DNA of 13,681 bases from Lachnospiraceae bacterium. GTDB taxonomy: Bacteria > Bacillota_A > Clostridia > Lachnospirales > Lachnospiraceae. The DNA lies in contig JAFZQP010000002.1 of assembly GCA_017620345.1 (NCBI GenBank), positions 1-13,681 of the forward strand, given 5' to 3'. Positions 1 through 6,871 of this stretch are shown piece by piece; position 1 is the stretch's first letter; the number at the start of each line of letters is the position of its first letter. The position numbers and the translations under genes are program-made. The notes beneath the pieces are model-generated. The model searched no databases. It was not told the DNA's origin and was given only the letters and a program-made list of their open reading frames with translations.

Positions 1-1480
1 GGAAATCCTCATCCGTATGGTTGGCTTCCTCGTCGCCTGCTGCCGCAGCGGCATCCTGCGCCTTGAATCTTTCTCTCTGATCGATCGGATCATTAAGCTC
101 GGAGTATGCGTTACACATCTCCCATGTATTGATGAACAGCTCGAACCTCTCAACAAGATCCGGTCTGTCGGGTTTTCTCTTTGTAAGAGGTGATATCTCA
201 ACCGGATGGTCCATTACGAATGTAGGCTGTAACAGTTTTTCCTCAACATATTCCTCAAAGAAGAGATTGATTATATCGCCCTTTGTATGATAGGGCTCAT
301 AGTGTATATCGCGCTCATCCGCAAGCTTCTTAGCTGCCTCGGTATCGGGGATGGAGTCAAAATCAACATCCGCATACTTTTTGATGGCGTCTATCATGGT
401 TATCCGTTCGAACGGCTTGCCGAAATCAAGCTCGATATCACCGTATTTAAACTTCGTCGTTCCGAGAACTTCCTGTGCGACATAGCGGAACATATTTTCC
501 GTAAGGTCCATCATACCATTGTAATCGGTATATGCCTGATAGAGCTCCATGAGCGTGAACTCCGGATTATGTCTCGTGTCAAGACCTTCATTCCTGAACA
601 CGCGGCCTATCTCATATACTCTCTCGAGTCCGCCTACTATCAGTCTCTTTAAGTAAAGTTCAAGAGAAATACGAAGATTAAGGTCTTCGTCAAGTGCGTT
701 AAAGTGAGTCATGAACGGTCTTGCAGCTGCACCGCCCGCATTTGCAACGAGCATCGGTGTTTCGACTTCCATAAAGCCCTGTCCGTCCAGATACTTTCTG
801 ATCGTGGATATGATCTTTGATCTCTTTATGAACGTATCCCTTGATACATCGTTCATGATCAGATCAACATATCTCTGGCGGTAACGCATATCCGTGTTAG
901 TAAGGCCGTGGAACTTCTCAGGGAGCGGCTGCAAATTTTTGGAAAGTAGAATCACCGACGAAGCGTGTACCGACACTTCACCCATCTGCGTCCTGAACAT
1001 ATATCCCTTGACACCTACGATATCGCCGGGCTCAAACTTCTTGAAATCGGCGTATGCCTCTTCTCCGAGTGAATCCTTGGATACATATACCTGGGTATCT
1101 CCCTTAAGATCCTTGACATTGATAAATGAAGCCTTGCCCATTACGCGCTTTAACATTATACGGCCGGCAATACTGACATTGATCGGAGAAGCATCCATGA
1201 TCGCACGCTTCTTCTCATACTCCGCCTTGATGAGAGGTCTCTTCTCCTCCTCGGGAAGGCTCTCATCTATGACAGCTTCCTTGTGATCCGCAAGAAGCTT
1301 TTTCTCAAGTTCCTCGTACGCAGCTTTCGCATCGGCTGTATGATCGGTCTGATCATATTTTGTTATAACAAAAGGATCCCTGCCTGCCGCCTGAAGATTG
1401 GCAAGCTTTTCCCTCTTATTCTTCAGTATCTGATTAAGGTCAGGCTCCTGACCCTGCTTGTTCTGTTCGTTATTACCCAT
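1..1480 (-). CDS. lysS: Lysyl-tRNA synthetase, class II (C-terminus beyond the window)
   Basis: Charges tRNA-Lys with lysine in the cytoplasm. The frame starts at an ATG at 1480 and stays open for 493 codons to the left edge, so the end of the gene is missing. An OB-fold anticodon-binding domain covers about residues 100-190 (VSIAGRIMLKR near 102). The class II core follows, with GGAAARPF near 249, IGRVFRNEG (motif 2) at about 291-299 and RHNPEFTLMEL at 303-313. ELNDPIDQRERF lies at about 461-472. The visible part stops at a DEDF stretch, just before where motif 3 (GIGIDR) is expected. Between the N-terminal helix and the OB fold there are roughly 30 more residues, rich in Glu and Lys (about 60-95), than in the B. 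subtilis enzyme as I recall it. The start lies 5 bases after the greA stop with only a weak ribosome binding site, suggesting coupled translation. Confidence 0.97.
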   Translation of the reverse strand, partial: MGNNEQNKQGQEPDLNQILKNKREKLANLQAAGRDPFVITKYDQTDHTADAKAAYEELEKKLLADHKEAVIDESLPEEEKRPLIKAEYEKKRAIMDASPINVSIAGRIMLKRVMGKASFINVKDLKGDTQVYVSKDSLGEEAYADFKKFEPGDIVGVKGYMFRTQMGEVSVHASSVILLSKNLQPLPEKFHGLTNTDMRYRQRYVDLIMNDVSRDTFIKRSKIISTIRKYLDGQGFMEVETPMLVANAGGAAARPFMTHFNALDEDLNLRISLELYLKRLIVGGLERVYEIGRVFRNEGLDTRHNPEFTLMELYQAYTDYNGMMDLTENMFRYVAQEVLGTTKFKYGDIELDFGKPFERITMIDAIKKYADVDFDSIPDTEAAKKLADERDIHYEPYHTKGDIINLFFEEYVEEKLLQPTFVMDHPVEISPLTKRKPDRPDLVERFELFINTWEMCNAYSELNDPIDQRERFKAQDAAAAAGDEEANHTDEDF

Positions 1481-1485
1481 TTTGA

Positions 1486-2007
1486 TCAGTCTTTCTTCTT
1501 TGTGGTCTTCTTAGCACTCTTTGCCGATGCAGGTTTTTCAACCTTTATTATCTTGTACTTGATGACACCGGCAGGTGTATCAACACCTATGGTCGCACCT
1601 TTCTTTGCTCCGATAAGAGCTTTTCCTACAGGTGACTCATTGGAGATCTTGCCGTTAAGGCTGTCAACCTCAGTTGAACCTACTATTTTATATACAACTT
1701 CCTCATTGTATTCAACATCAAGGAGAGTGACCGTACTTCCGAGACCAACGGCATCCTTTGCTACATCCTCTTCAAGATATACCTCGGCGTTTTTGAGTAT
1801 AGCCTCGATCTCCTCGATCCTGAGTTCGTTATCTCTCTGTTCTTCCTTGGCAGCATCATATTCGGCATTCTCAGACAGGTCGCCCTGTTCACGTGCCTCT
1901 TTGATCTTCTGAGCTATCTGCGCTCTTATGACCTCTTTTCTCTCATCACGCTCAGCTTCAAGTTCCAGAAGCTTTTCATGAGACATTAAGTTCTTCTTCT
2001 CTTCCAT
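1486..2007 (-). CDS. greA: Transcription elongation factor GreA with lysine-rich tail
   Basis: GreA binds the secondary channel of RNA polymerase and stimulates cleavage of the nascent RNA in backtracked complexes. The protein has 173 residues. The N-terminal coiled coil (about 1-80) carries the tip motif GDLSENAEYDAA, with acidic residues D43 and E46 corresponding to the catalytic-tip acids of E. coli GreA. The C-terminal FKBP-like domain includes YKIVGSTEVD and SPVGKALIGAKKG and ends around IIKVEK (residue 158). Family members normally end about there; this one continues with about 15 residues dominated by Lys, Ala, Ser and Thr. Translation starts at an ATG with a strong GGGGAAG site 6 bases upstream. 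The gene has its own promoter in the gap after dus and is followed after 5 bases by lysS. Confidence 0.97.
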   Translation of the reverse strand: MEEKKNLMSHEKLLELEAERDERKEVIRAQIAQKIKEAREQGDLSENAEYDAAKEEQRDNELRIEEIEAILKNAEVYLEEDVAKDAVGLGSTVTLLDVEYNEEVVYKIVGSTEVDSLNGKISNESPVGKALIGAKKGATIGVDTPAGVIKYKIIKVEKPASAKSAKKTTKKKD

Positions 2008-2013
2008 TTTTTA

Positions 2014-2024
2014 CTTCCCCTTCC
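2014..2024 (-). promoter_or_regulatory. Ribosome binding site of greA
   Basis: Minus-strand GGAAGGGGAAG ends 6 bases before the greA ATG. It is a strong purine-rich Shine-Dalgarno sequence and supports the start at 2007 rather than the internal Met at residue 8. Confidence 0.8.
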
Positions 2025-2074
2025 AAGGATCATTTTTAATATGTATTTATGACTGCCCCAAGAGCATTAAACGC

Positions 2075-2103
2075 ATTATATCGCAAGCATCTGCCCTCGT
2101 CAA
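2075..2103 (-). promoter_or_regulatory. Sigma-A-type promoter for greA-lysS
   Basis: Read on the minus strand, the -35 element TTGACG (2103-2098) is separated by exactly 17 bases from a perfect -10 element TATAAT (2080-2075). Transcription would start near 2068, leaving a leader of about 60 bases before the greA ATG at 2007. The -35 box begins 6 bases after the dus stop codon. No stem-loop followed by a T run is visible between dus and this promoter, so readthrough from the upstream operon is also possible. Confidence 0.85.
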
Positions 2104-2109
2104 CAGACT

Positions 2110-3069
2110 TTATCCGCATGCAAAATCATCCATTATCCTCTGCATATCTTCGAGCGATTCCACTTCATTCATTTTACCCCGAAGATGCGATGAGCCCGGA
2201 TATCCCTTGGTGTACCACGCTGCATGTTTGCGCATCTCGCGTGACCCGATATACTCACCTTTCAGGTCTATCAGCATACCGGCGTGTCTCATAACCGTTT
2301 TTGCGACCTCTTCTTTAGAAGGTTTTTCCCATTTTTTTTCTTCACTTTTTGCACAGAGTTCCGAAAAGATCCACGGATTCCCCTGTGCAGCACGCCCGAT
2401 CATTACAGCATCACAGCCTGTCTGATCCATCATCGCGCACGCGCTCTCATACGAATCAACATCTCCGTTTCCTATTACAGGTATCGATACGGATTCTTTG
2501 ACCTGCCTTATCACATCCCAGTCAGCCTCGCCCGAGTAGTACTGCTGTCTTGTCCTGGCGTGCACGGCAACGGCAGCCGCACCTGCATCCTCGGCGATCT
2601 TTGCTATCTCAACGGCATTGACGCAGGTCTCATCAAAACCTTTCCTTATCTTAACGGTTACCGGTTTTGATATCGCCGATGATACGGCTTTTATTATCGC
2701 TCCTGCCAGCTTCGGATCCTTCATGAGAGCGGATCCTTCCCCGTTGTTTACAACTTTAGGCACAGGGCAGCCCATATTGATATCAAGTACGGAAAAAGGG
2801 CGCTCCTCTATCTTGGCCGCCATAGCTGCCATGATCTCGGGATCGGATCCGAACAGTTGAAGAGAAACGATCCCTTCAGACGGGTCGATCACCATCATCT
2901 CATCGGTCGCCTTGTTCCGGTAATAGATGGCTTTTGCACTTATCATCTCCATACAGGTCATTCCCGCTCCGGCTTCATGGCATAACAAGCGAAATGGCAG
3001 GTCACAAACCCCTGCCATCGGTGCCAGTATCCACTTATTCGGAAGTTCGATATTACCTATTCTTAGCAT
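2110..3069 (-). CDS. dusB: tRNA-dihydrouridine synthase (Dus family, DusB-like)
   Basis: FMN- and NADPH-dependent enzyme that reduces specific uridines in tRNA to dihydrouridine. It has 319 residues, normal for bacterial Dus. The TIM barrel opens with the FMN-binding LAPMAGV at 15-21. The catalytic cysteine is C101 in [11 protein letters not shown], the general acid for uridine reduction in this family. [12 protein letters not shown] carries the conserved His/Arg pair, and IPVIGNGDV and [13 protein letters not shown] form the phosphate-binding end of the barrel. The helical tRNA-binding domain follows, with [13 protein letters not shown] and [11 protein letters not shown]. The usual Thr after LAPMAGV is Cys here (C22). 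The ATG at 3069 overlaps the end of coaX by 17 bases and has little Shine-Dalgarno sequence, so translational coupling is likely. Assignment to DusB rather than another Dus subgroup is by overall resemblance. Confidence 0.95.
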   Translation of the reverse strand: MLRIGNIELPNKWILAPMAGVCDLPFRLLCHEAGAGMTCMEMISAKAIYYRNKATDEMMVIDPSEGIVSLQLFGSDPEIMAAMAAKIEERPFSVLDINMGCPVPKVVNNGEGSALMKDPKLAGAIIKAVSSAISKPVTVKIRKGFDETCVNAVEIAKIAEDAGAAAVAVHARTRQQYYSGEADWDVIRQVKESVSIPVIGNGDVDSYESACAMMDQTGCDAVMIGRAAQGNPWIFSELCAKSEEKKWEKPSKEEVAKTVMRHAGMLIDLKGEYIGSREMRKHAAWYTKGYPGSSHLRGKMNEVESLEDMQRIMDDFACG

Positions 3070-3820
3070 AGATCAGTCTCAGACCTTCCAGTGTCAGATC
3101 GCTGTCATACTCATCGATCATATCCGTCTCGTTGCTCACAAGTCTTCCGAGACCGCCCGTTGCAACGACTTTGAGGTTCTCGTATCCGGTCTCCTTCTTG
3201 ACCTGGTTTATTATATACTCTGTCTGTCCTATCTGGCCGTACATCAGTCCCGCCTGCATTGACCAGATCGTGTCAGTTGCCAGAATGGACTTGGGCATGA
3301 CTATCTCTATCTCCGGAAGCTTGGCTGTTCCGGTCCACAATGCCTGGGCGCTTATCCTGACTCCCGGAGCCGTGATACCAACAGTAAATCTTCCGTCCTC
3401 TGTAACAAGATCGTATGTTGTCGCTGTTCCAAAGTCGAGAACGAGTATCGGTCCGCCGTATTTTTCATATGCGGCAACCGCATCAACTATCCTGTCGGGG
3501 CCGATCTCCTTCGGATTGGGAGTATCGACCGTTATCCCGGTCTTCACCCCCGGAGCTACTACAAGCGGCGTGATATTTAAATATTTCTTCACGCTGCTGA
3601 TAAGTGAATGCATTACATCCGGTACGACCGAAGCGATTATAGCTCCGTCGATCCTTTTGATATCAACTCCCTGCCTCTCAGCCAGATCGCAGATCGTCAT
3701 TCCGAACTCATCGGAAGTTCTCGGAGTCTTACTCATCAGTCGGAACGTATGTGTCAGTTTGTCTTCGTCATATATCCCGCATGTGATATTTGTATTTCCT
3801 ACATCAAGAACCAGCAGCAT
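3053..3820 (-). CDS. coaX: Type III pantothenate kinase
   Basis: Phosphorylates pantothenate, the first step of coenzyme A synthesis, in the cytoplasm. It belongs to the ASKHA kinase fold and is not inhibited by CoA in characterised members. The phosphate-binding DVGNTN lies at residues 6-11, the family motif GPDR with catalytic D109 at 107-110, and DFGTATTYD at 129-137. [10 protein letters not shown] and ATGGLG follow in the second lobe. I place the start at the ATG at 3820 (255 residues, [11 protein letters not shown]), because the AAGGAG at 3833-3828 sits 7 bases before it. It is only 1 base from the upstream in-frame ATG at 3826, which is too close. The gene overlaps the preceding small gene by 17 bases and dus by 17 bases. 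Confidence 0.96.
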   Translation of the reverse strand: MLLVLDVGNTNITCGIYDEDKLTHTFRLMSKTPRTSDEFGMTICDLAERQGVDIKRIDGAIIASVVPDVMHSLISSVKKYLNITPLVVAPGVKTGITVDTPNPKEIGPDRIVDAVAAYEKYGGPILVLDFGTATTYDLVTEDGRFTVGITAPGVRISAQALWTGTAKLPEIEIVMPKSILATDTIWSMQAGLMYGQIGQTEYIINQVKKETGYENLKVVATGGLGRLVSNETDMIDEYDSDLTLEGLRLIYAKNR

Positions 3821-4160
3821 CTTCATTCTCCTTTACGTTTTCCTTAAGAATAAACGACCTGTAGAACAGTTCAAGGCTTTCAAACAGTTCCACCCTTCGT
3901 TTTCTAAGTTCCTTGACGAGAAGTCCCGCTCCGATCTCATCATAGAGCAGGTCCCCTTCATCGGCATCGGTGATGAGCATCACCGATCCGTCATCATCAA
4001 AGCCTATCATGAACGCGCCTCCAACCTCCTCGGTAAAGAGAACACATATGATATGCAGGTCCTCTTTGATCGAGTCGGGGATCTTCGCAAACTTCTCGTT
4101 AAAATAATATTTCTGTTCGTATGAATTGGCACCGCACAGGATGATACTTGAAGTGTCCAT
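3804..4160 (-). CDS. Small conserved-looking soluble protein of unknown function (possibly DUF6145)
   Basis: A 118-residue protein without signal peptide or membrane segment. It begins [20 protein letters not shown], has a central stretch [26 protein letters not shown] followed by an acidic [17 protein letters not shown], then a basic helix ([19 protein letters not shown]), and ends in an acidic, polar tail. From memory it resembles the small family called DUF6145 in Lachnospiraceae; I cannot verify that, and the biochemical role is unknown. The reading frame is open up to an ATG at 4217, but GGAG at 4170-4167 is 6 bases before the ATG at 4160, and a longer form would overlap the preceding gene by 20 bases. 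It overlaps coaX by 17 bases, so the two are likely co-translated. Confidence 0.8.
   Translation of the reverse strand: MDTSSIILCGANSYEQKYYFNEKFAKIPDSIKEDLHIICVLFTEEVGGAFMIGFDDDGSVMLITDADEGDLLYDEIGAGLLVKELRKRRVELFESLELFYRSFILKENVKENEDAAGS
3828..3833 (-). promoter_or_regulatory. Ribosome binding site that decides the coaX start
   Basis: AAGGAG on the minus strand lies 7 bases before the ATG at 3820 and 1 base before the in-frame ATG at 3826. The spacing favours the downstream ATG, trimming two residues (Met-Lys) from the longest reading frame. Confidence 0.75.
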
Positions 4161-4166
4161 CATTTT

Positions 4167-4172
4167 CTCCAA
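4167..4172 (-). promoter_or_regulatory. Ribosome binding site that decides the start of the small soluble protein
   Basis: TTGGAG on the minus strand precedes a double ATG (4163 and 4160), with spacings of 3 and 6 bases. The second ATG is better placed. The upstream ATG at 4217 lacks such a site and lies inside the preceding gene. Confidence 0.65.
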
Positions 4173-4197
4173 AATAAACTGTATTGCATGAAGCGTC

Positions 4198-4500
4198 CTA
4201 GAGCACAATAAGTGCATAAATGCATATCCCGGTTATAGCAGCAAACGCTACCGCCAGTATCGCAAATGCCCAGCCGTTTTTCGATCCCCGCTTAAAACAT
4301 CTGTAACTGTTAAACGAAAGAAGTGCCGTGGCAGATGCAAACATAAGCGTATACAGGAGTGTTGTAGCCCCCGTAGCAAGTGATATCATCCCGCATATGA
4401 TTATCACAAGCGAGAAAAACACATCCGCAAGGCTGACAAAAAAGAACTCTTTCTTTGCAAGTGTTTTTAAATAATCAATGATCTCTGTGTTCATTTTCAC
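4198..4500 (-). CDS. Small three-helix membrane protein, unknown function
   Basis: A 100-residue hydrophobic protein that I do not recognise. A short amphipathic, charged N-terminus (residues 1-18, ending LAKKEFF) leads into a first membrane segment at about 20-42. A second lies at about 46-65. A positively charged loop, RCFKRGSKNG (about 67-76), then leads to a third segment at about 77-99. By the positive-inside rule the basic loop is cytoplasmic. There is no signal peptidase site and no catalytic motif. The start is a GTG at 4500 whose last two bases begin the argF stop (GTGA overlap); an in-frame ATG at 4494 is an alternative. Neither has a good Shine-Dalgarno, which suggests translation coupled to argF. 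Confidence 0.75.
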   Translation of the reverse strand: MKMNTEIIDYLKTLAKKEFFFVSLADVFFSLVIIICGMISLATGATTLLYTLMFASATALLSFNSYRCFKRGSKNGWAFAILAVAFAAITGICIYALIVL

Positions 4501-5483
4501 CCAAGCGTTGCCGCCATAACGGCCTTTATCGTATGCATACGGTTTTCAGCCTCATCAAATACAACATCCGCATATTTCTGGAATACCTCATCGGTGACTT
4601 CCATATCCGCTATACCGAATCTTTCGCCCATTTCTCTTCCTATGGCGGTATTGCGGTCATGGAAAGCCGGCAGGCAGTGCAGGAAAATAGCGTCCGGTTT
4701 GGCATGTTTCATAAGGTCCATTGTGACTTTATAAGGCGTCAGATCACGGATCCTCTCTTCCCATACATCATCGGGCTCTCCCATCGATACCCACACGTCA
4801 GTATATACTATGTCTGCACCTTCAACTGCCTTGTAAGGGTCTTCTTCAAAGGCAACCGAACCTCCGGAGATCTTTGCGAATCCCTCACACTCCTTTACAA
4901 GCGCGGCATTCGGGAAATACTTTCTTGTCGTTCCCGCAACGAAATGCATACCCATCTTGGCACATGCAATCATGAGAGAATTTCCCATGTTATAGCGGGC
5001 ATCACCAAGATAAACGAGCTTTCTGCCCTCGATCGTACCAAGATGCTCCCTGATCGTAAGAAGATCGGCCAGCATCTGTGTCGGATGATACTCGTTGGTC
5101 AGTCCGTTCCACACCGGAACCGATGCATACTTTGCAAGTTCTTCCACTATTGACTGCTCAAATCCGCGATATTCGATCCCGTCATACATCCTTCCGAGTA
5201 CACACGCCGTATCAGCTATGCTCTCTTTCTTTCCAATCTGGGATGCTCTCGGATCAAGGAATGTCGTTCCGATACCCATATCATGAGCAGCTACCTCAAA
5301 TGAACAGCGTGTTCTTGTACTTGTCTTTTCAAATATCAGAGCAACGTTCTTACCCTCATATCGGCGGTCAAATATACCCTTTTTCTTCTTCTCTTTAAGT
5401 TCTGCCGCCAGATCGAGGAACTCTTCGATCTCCTCCTTCGTAAAATCCTTCAGCGTCAAAAAGTCGCGTCCTTTTAAGCTCAT
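4497..5483 (-). CDS. argF: Ornithine carbamoyltransferase
   Basis: Transfers the carbamoyl group from carbamoyl phosphate to ornithine, giving citrulline, in arginine biosynthesis. It has 328 residues, the usual length. The carbamoyl-phosphate loop STRTR is at 55-59 and HPTQMLADL near 132. The ornithine-binding DVWVSMGE distinguishes it from aspartate and putrescine carbamoyltransferases. HCLPAFHD at 269-276 contains the catalytic Cys270. No arginine deiminase or carbamate kinase gene is adjacent, so I favour the anabolic ArgF over catabolic ArcB; sequence alone does not settle it. The ATG at 5483 shares an ATGA overlap with the end of the NfeD gene and has AAGGAAG 6 bases upstream. No other arginine gene is in the window. 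Confidence 0.97.
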   Translation of the reverse strand: MSLKGRDFLTLKDFTKEEIEEFLDLAAELKEKKKKGIFDRRYEGKNVALIFEKTSTRTRCSFEVAAHDMGIGTTFLDPRASQIGKKESIADTACVLGRMYDGIEYRGFEQSIVEELAKYASVPVWNGLTNEYHPTQMLADLLTIREHLGTIEGRKLVYLGDARYNMGNSLMIACAKMGMHFVAGTTRKYFPNAALVKECEGFAKISGGSVAFEEDPYKAVEGADIVYTDVWVSMGEPDDVWEERIRDLTPYKVTMDLMKHAKPDAIFLHCLPAFHDRNTAIGREMGERFGIADMEVTDEVFQKYADVVFDEAENRMHTIKAVMAATLG

Positions 5484-5929
5484 GATCTTCTTCCTTTCGT
5501 ACTCTTATAATCCACATATGCAACATCGCCACGCATCGTAACGACGGTAACAACTTCTCCTTCTTCTATGACGGCATTCGGTCTGTTGCTTCTTGCCGCC
5601 CAGTTTCTGCCTCCTATCCTGACGACTCCGTTCGATGATGCATTATCTATCCTGCATGTCACAACGGCATCACACCCTTCAAGCTCCATGAGCTGTTTTT
5701 CGCGTCTGGCTCTCATGACATACTTCATTCCCACGGGTCTTGCAACGATCAGGAAAAAAGCGGTAACTGCCACTGCTATGGCGATCTGCAAAAAATCATT
5801 CAGTCCGAAAGCATACGCAATGATCCCGGCGATCGCACCGACAGCCGCACATGCCCCGTAAAGTTCGATCCTGATAAACTCAACAACCAGGCATACTATC
5901 AATATTATCATCCAGATCAAGGGAGTCAT
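5480..5929 (-). CDS. Short NfeD-family membrane protein
   Basis: A 149-residue protein. The N-terminal half holds a membrane segment at about 4-20 (IWMIILIVCLVVEFI), a glycine/alanine-rich segment at about 24-42 and a third at about 48-66. A basic linker, MRARREKQ, follows. The C-terminal part (about 80-145) has the pattern of the NfeD OB-fold domain: a Gly/Val-rich beta barrel with VVRIGGRNWAARS and EEGEVVTVVTMRGDVAYV. NfeD proteins usually work with SPFH/flotillin proteins in membrane microdomains, but no SPFH gene is in the window. The ATG at 5929 has AAGGA 8 bases upstream and lies 3 bases after the stop of the GT11 gene. Confidence 0.88.
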   Translation of the reverse strand: MTPLIWMIILIVCLVVEFIRIELYGACAAVGAIAGIIAYAFGLNDFLQIAIAVAVTAFFLIVARPVGMKYVMRARREKQLMELEGCDAVVTCRIDNASSNGVVRIGGRNWAARSNRPNAVIEEGEVVTVVTMRGDVAYVDYKSTKGRRS

Positions 5930-5932
5930 ATG

Positions 5933-6871
5933 CTATATCCTTATCCAACCCGGCATTTTTCGTATCTCGGTATCTTCGTCTGCCATATACTTTGCCGGAT
6001 AAACGGTAATATGGTCACTGTTTTCGTTAAGTATCGAAGCCCATTGGGAAAACGTCGAATTGGCTGTGATGTTGGCCTTGCATTTTGTCATAAGCTGCAT
6101 ATCCCTGTAGCTGTCATCGCCGTTATTGATATCAACTATCGTTTTATCGGCAAGCCAGTCAAACGCCTGTCTGGTATAATCCGGATCCTCCGAAAAAATA
6201 TAGAACTTCGGACTTTCCATATGTTGCTTTATAACATCTACCGCAGCCTCATAATAATCCATACCGAGACTTATGAACTTGTCCAAATAGGTTGCGGACA
6301 GATAATCGCCTCTTCTTACATGAACGGAAACAGAATTCTCATGCTGCATCTTTTCTGCAAGATCAGCATTCTCACCGGACAGTTCCGGGAATACAAGTTC
6401 CTTCTTAAGGGCATCTACCCTGTTCTTATAATATACTTCTTCAACGAAATAACCGAAAATGTAATAGTTCCTGTCGGGGTCAAGATTAAACAGATCGTCC
6501 GGATCGATCGGTGCCCTAAGCTGGTCAAATGTTATGCCGTTCTTTTCGGGTTTTCCCGCCTCGCGCAGTTTCCGGTTAACAGGGCCCAGCAGATGCTTTA
6601 TCGTTGGCGCGAGCGTACCCTTCACGGGTGTGGGTATTTGGCCCGATACGGTATATATCTCGCGTGTGCTCGCCTCTTCCAGTGAAAAAGAAGACCCTTT
6701 GACATTCTCAAATATCCTGCGAAGCTCGAACCCGTGATGCTCATCCTGAGTGTAGAACCACCTCACATCAGCCTTTACCGGCGTCTGCGGGTACATTTCC
6801 TTAAAAAGGCTGTACAGATTATATTGGAACATCTGATTTCCGAGACCTGATGTAAACCTGACTATTATCAC
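5933..6871 (-). CDS. Glycosyltransferase family 11, alpha-1,2-fucosyltransferase-like
   Basis: Expected to transfer a sugar, typically L-fucose from GDP-fucose, to a glycan acceptor in the cytoplasm. The 312-residue protein opens with IIVRFTSGLGNQMFQY, the N-terminal hallmark of GT11. It carries the donor-binding HVRRGDY at 184-190 (the HxRRxD motif shared with other fucosyltransferases) and NSTFSQWAS at 271-279, the C-terminal GT11 motif. There is no signal peptide or membrane helix. The start is a GTG at 6871, in a GTGA overlap with the aminotransferase stop, with AAAGGAG 10 bases upstream. Donor specificity cannot be read from the sequence: GDP-fucose synthesis genes (gmd, fcl) are not present here. 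It is the last gene of the glycan group and is separated from the NfeD gene by only 3 bases. Confidence 0.92.
   Translation of the reverse strand: MIIVRFTSGLGNQMFQYNLYSLFKEMYPQTPVKADVRWFYTQDEHHGFELRRIFENVKGSSFSLEEASTREIYTVSGQIPTPVKGTLAPTIKHLLGPVNRKLREAGKPEKNGITFDQLRAPIDPDDLFNLDPDRNYYIFGYFVEEVYYKNRVDALKKELVFPELSGENADLAEKMQHENSVSVHVRRGDYLSATYLDKFISLGMDYYEAAVDVIKQHMESPKFYIFSEDPDYTRQAFDWLADKTIVDINNGDDSYRDMQLMTKCKANITANSTFSQWASILNENSDHITVYPAKYMADEDTEIRKMPGWIRI

Noticed and set aside
2018..2029. Possible small hairpin (CCTT/AAGG) in the greA leader that could act as a terminator or regulator
   Set aside because: The stem is only 4 base pairs with a 2-base loop and no following T run; it overlaps the ribosome binding site, and its pairing is too weak to claim regulation.
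3132..4124. A plus-strand open frame of 330 codons opposite coaX and the small soluble gene
   Set aside because: It is antisense to well-supported genes with clear motifs and ribosome binding sites, has no recognisable domain, and has no Shine-Dalgarno support. It is a shadow of the codon bias of the real genes.
5930..6685. A plus-strand open frame of 251 codons opposite the GT11 gene
   Set aside because: The minus strand carries intact GT11 motifs over the same bases; the plus-strand translation is low in complexity and shows no family pattern.
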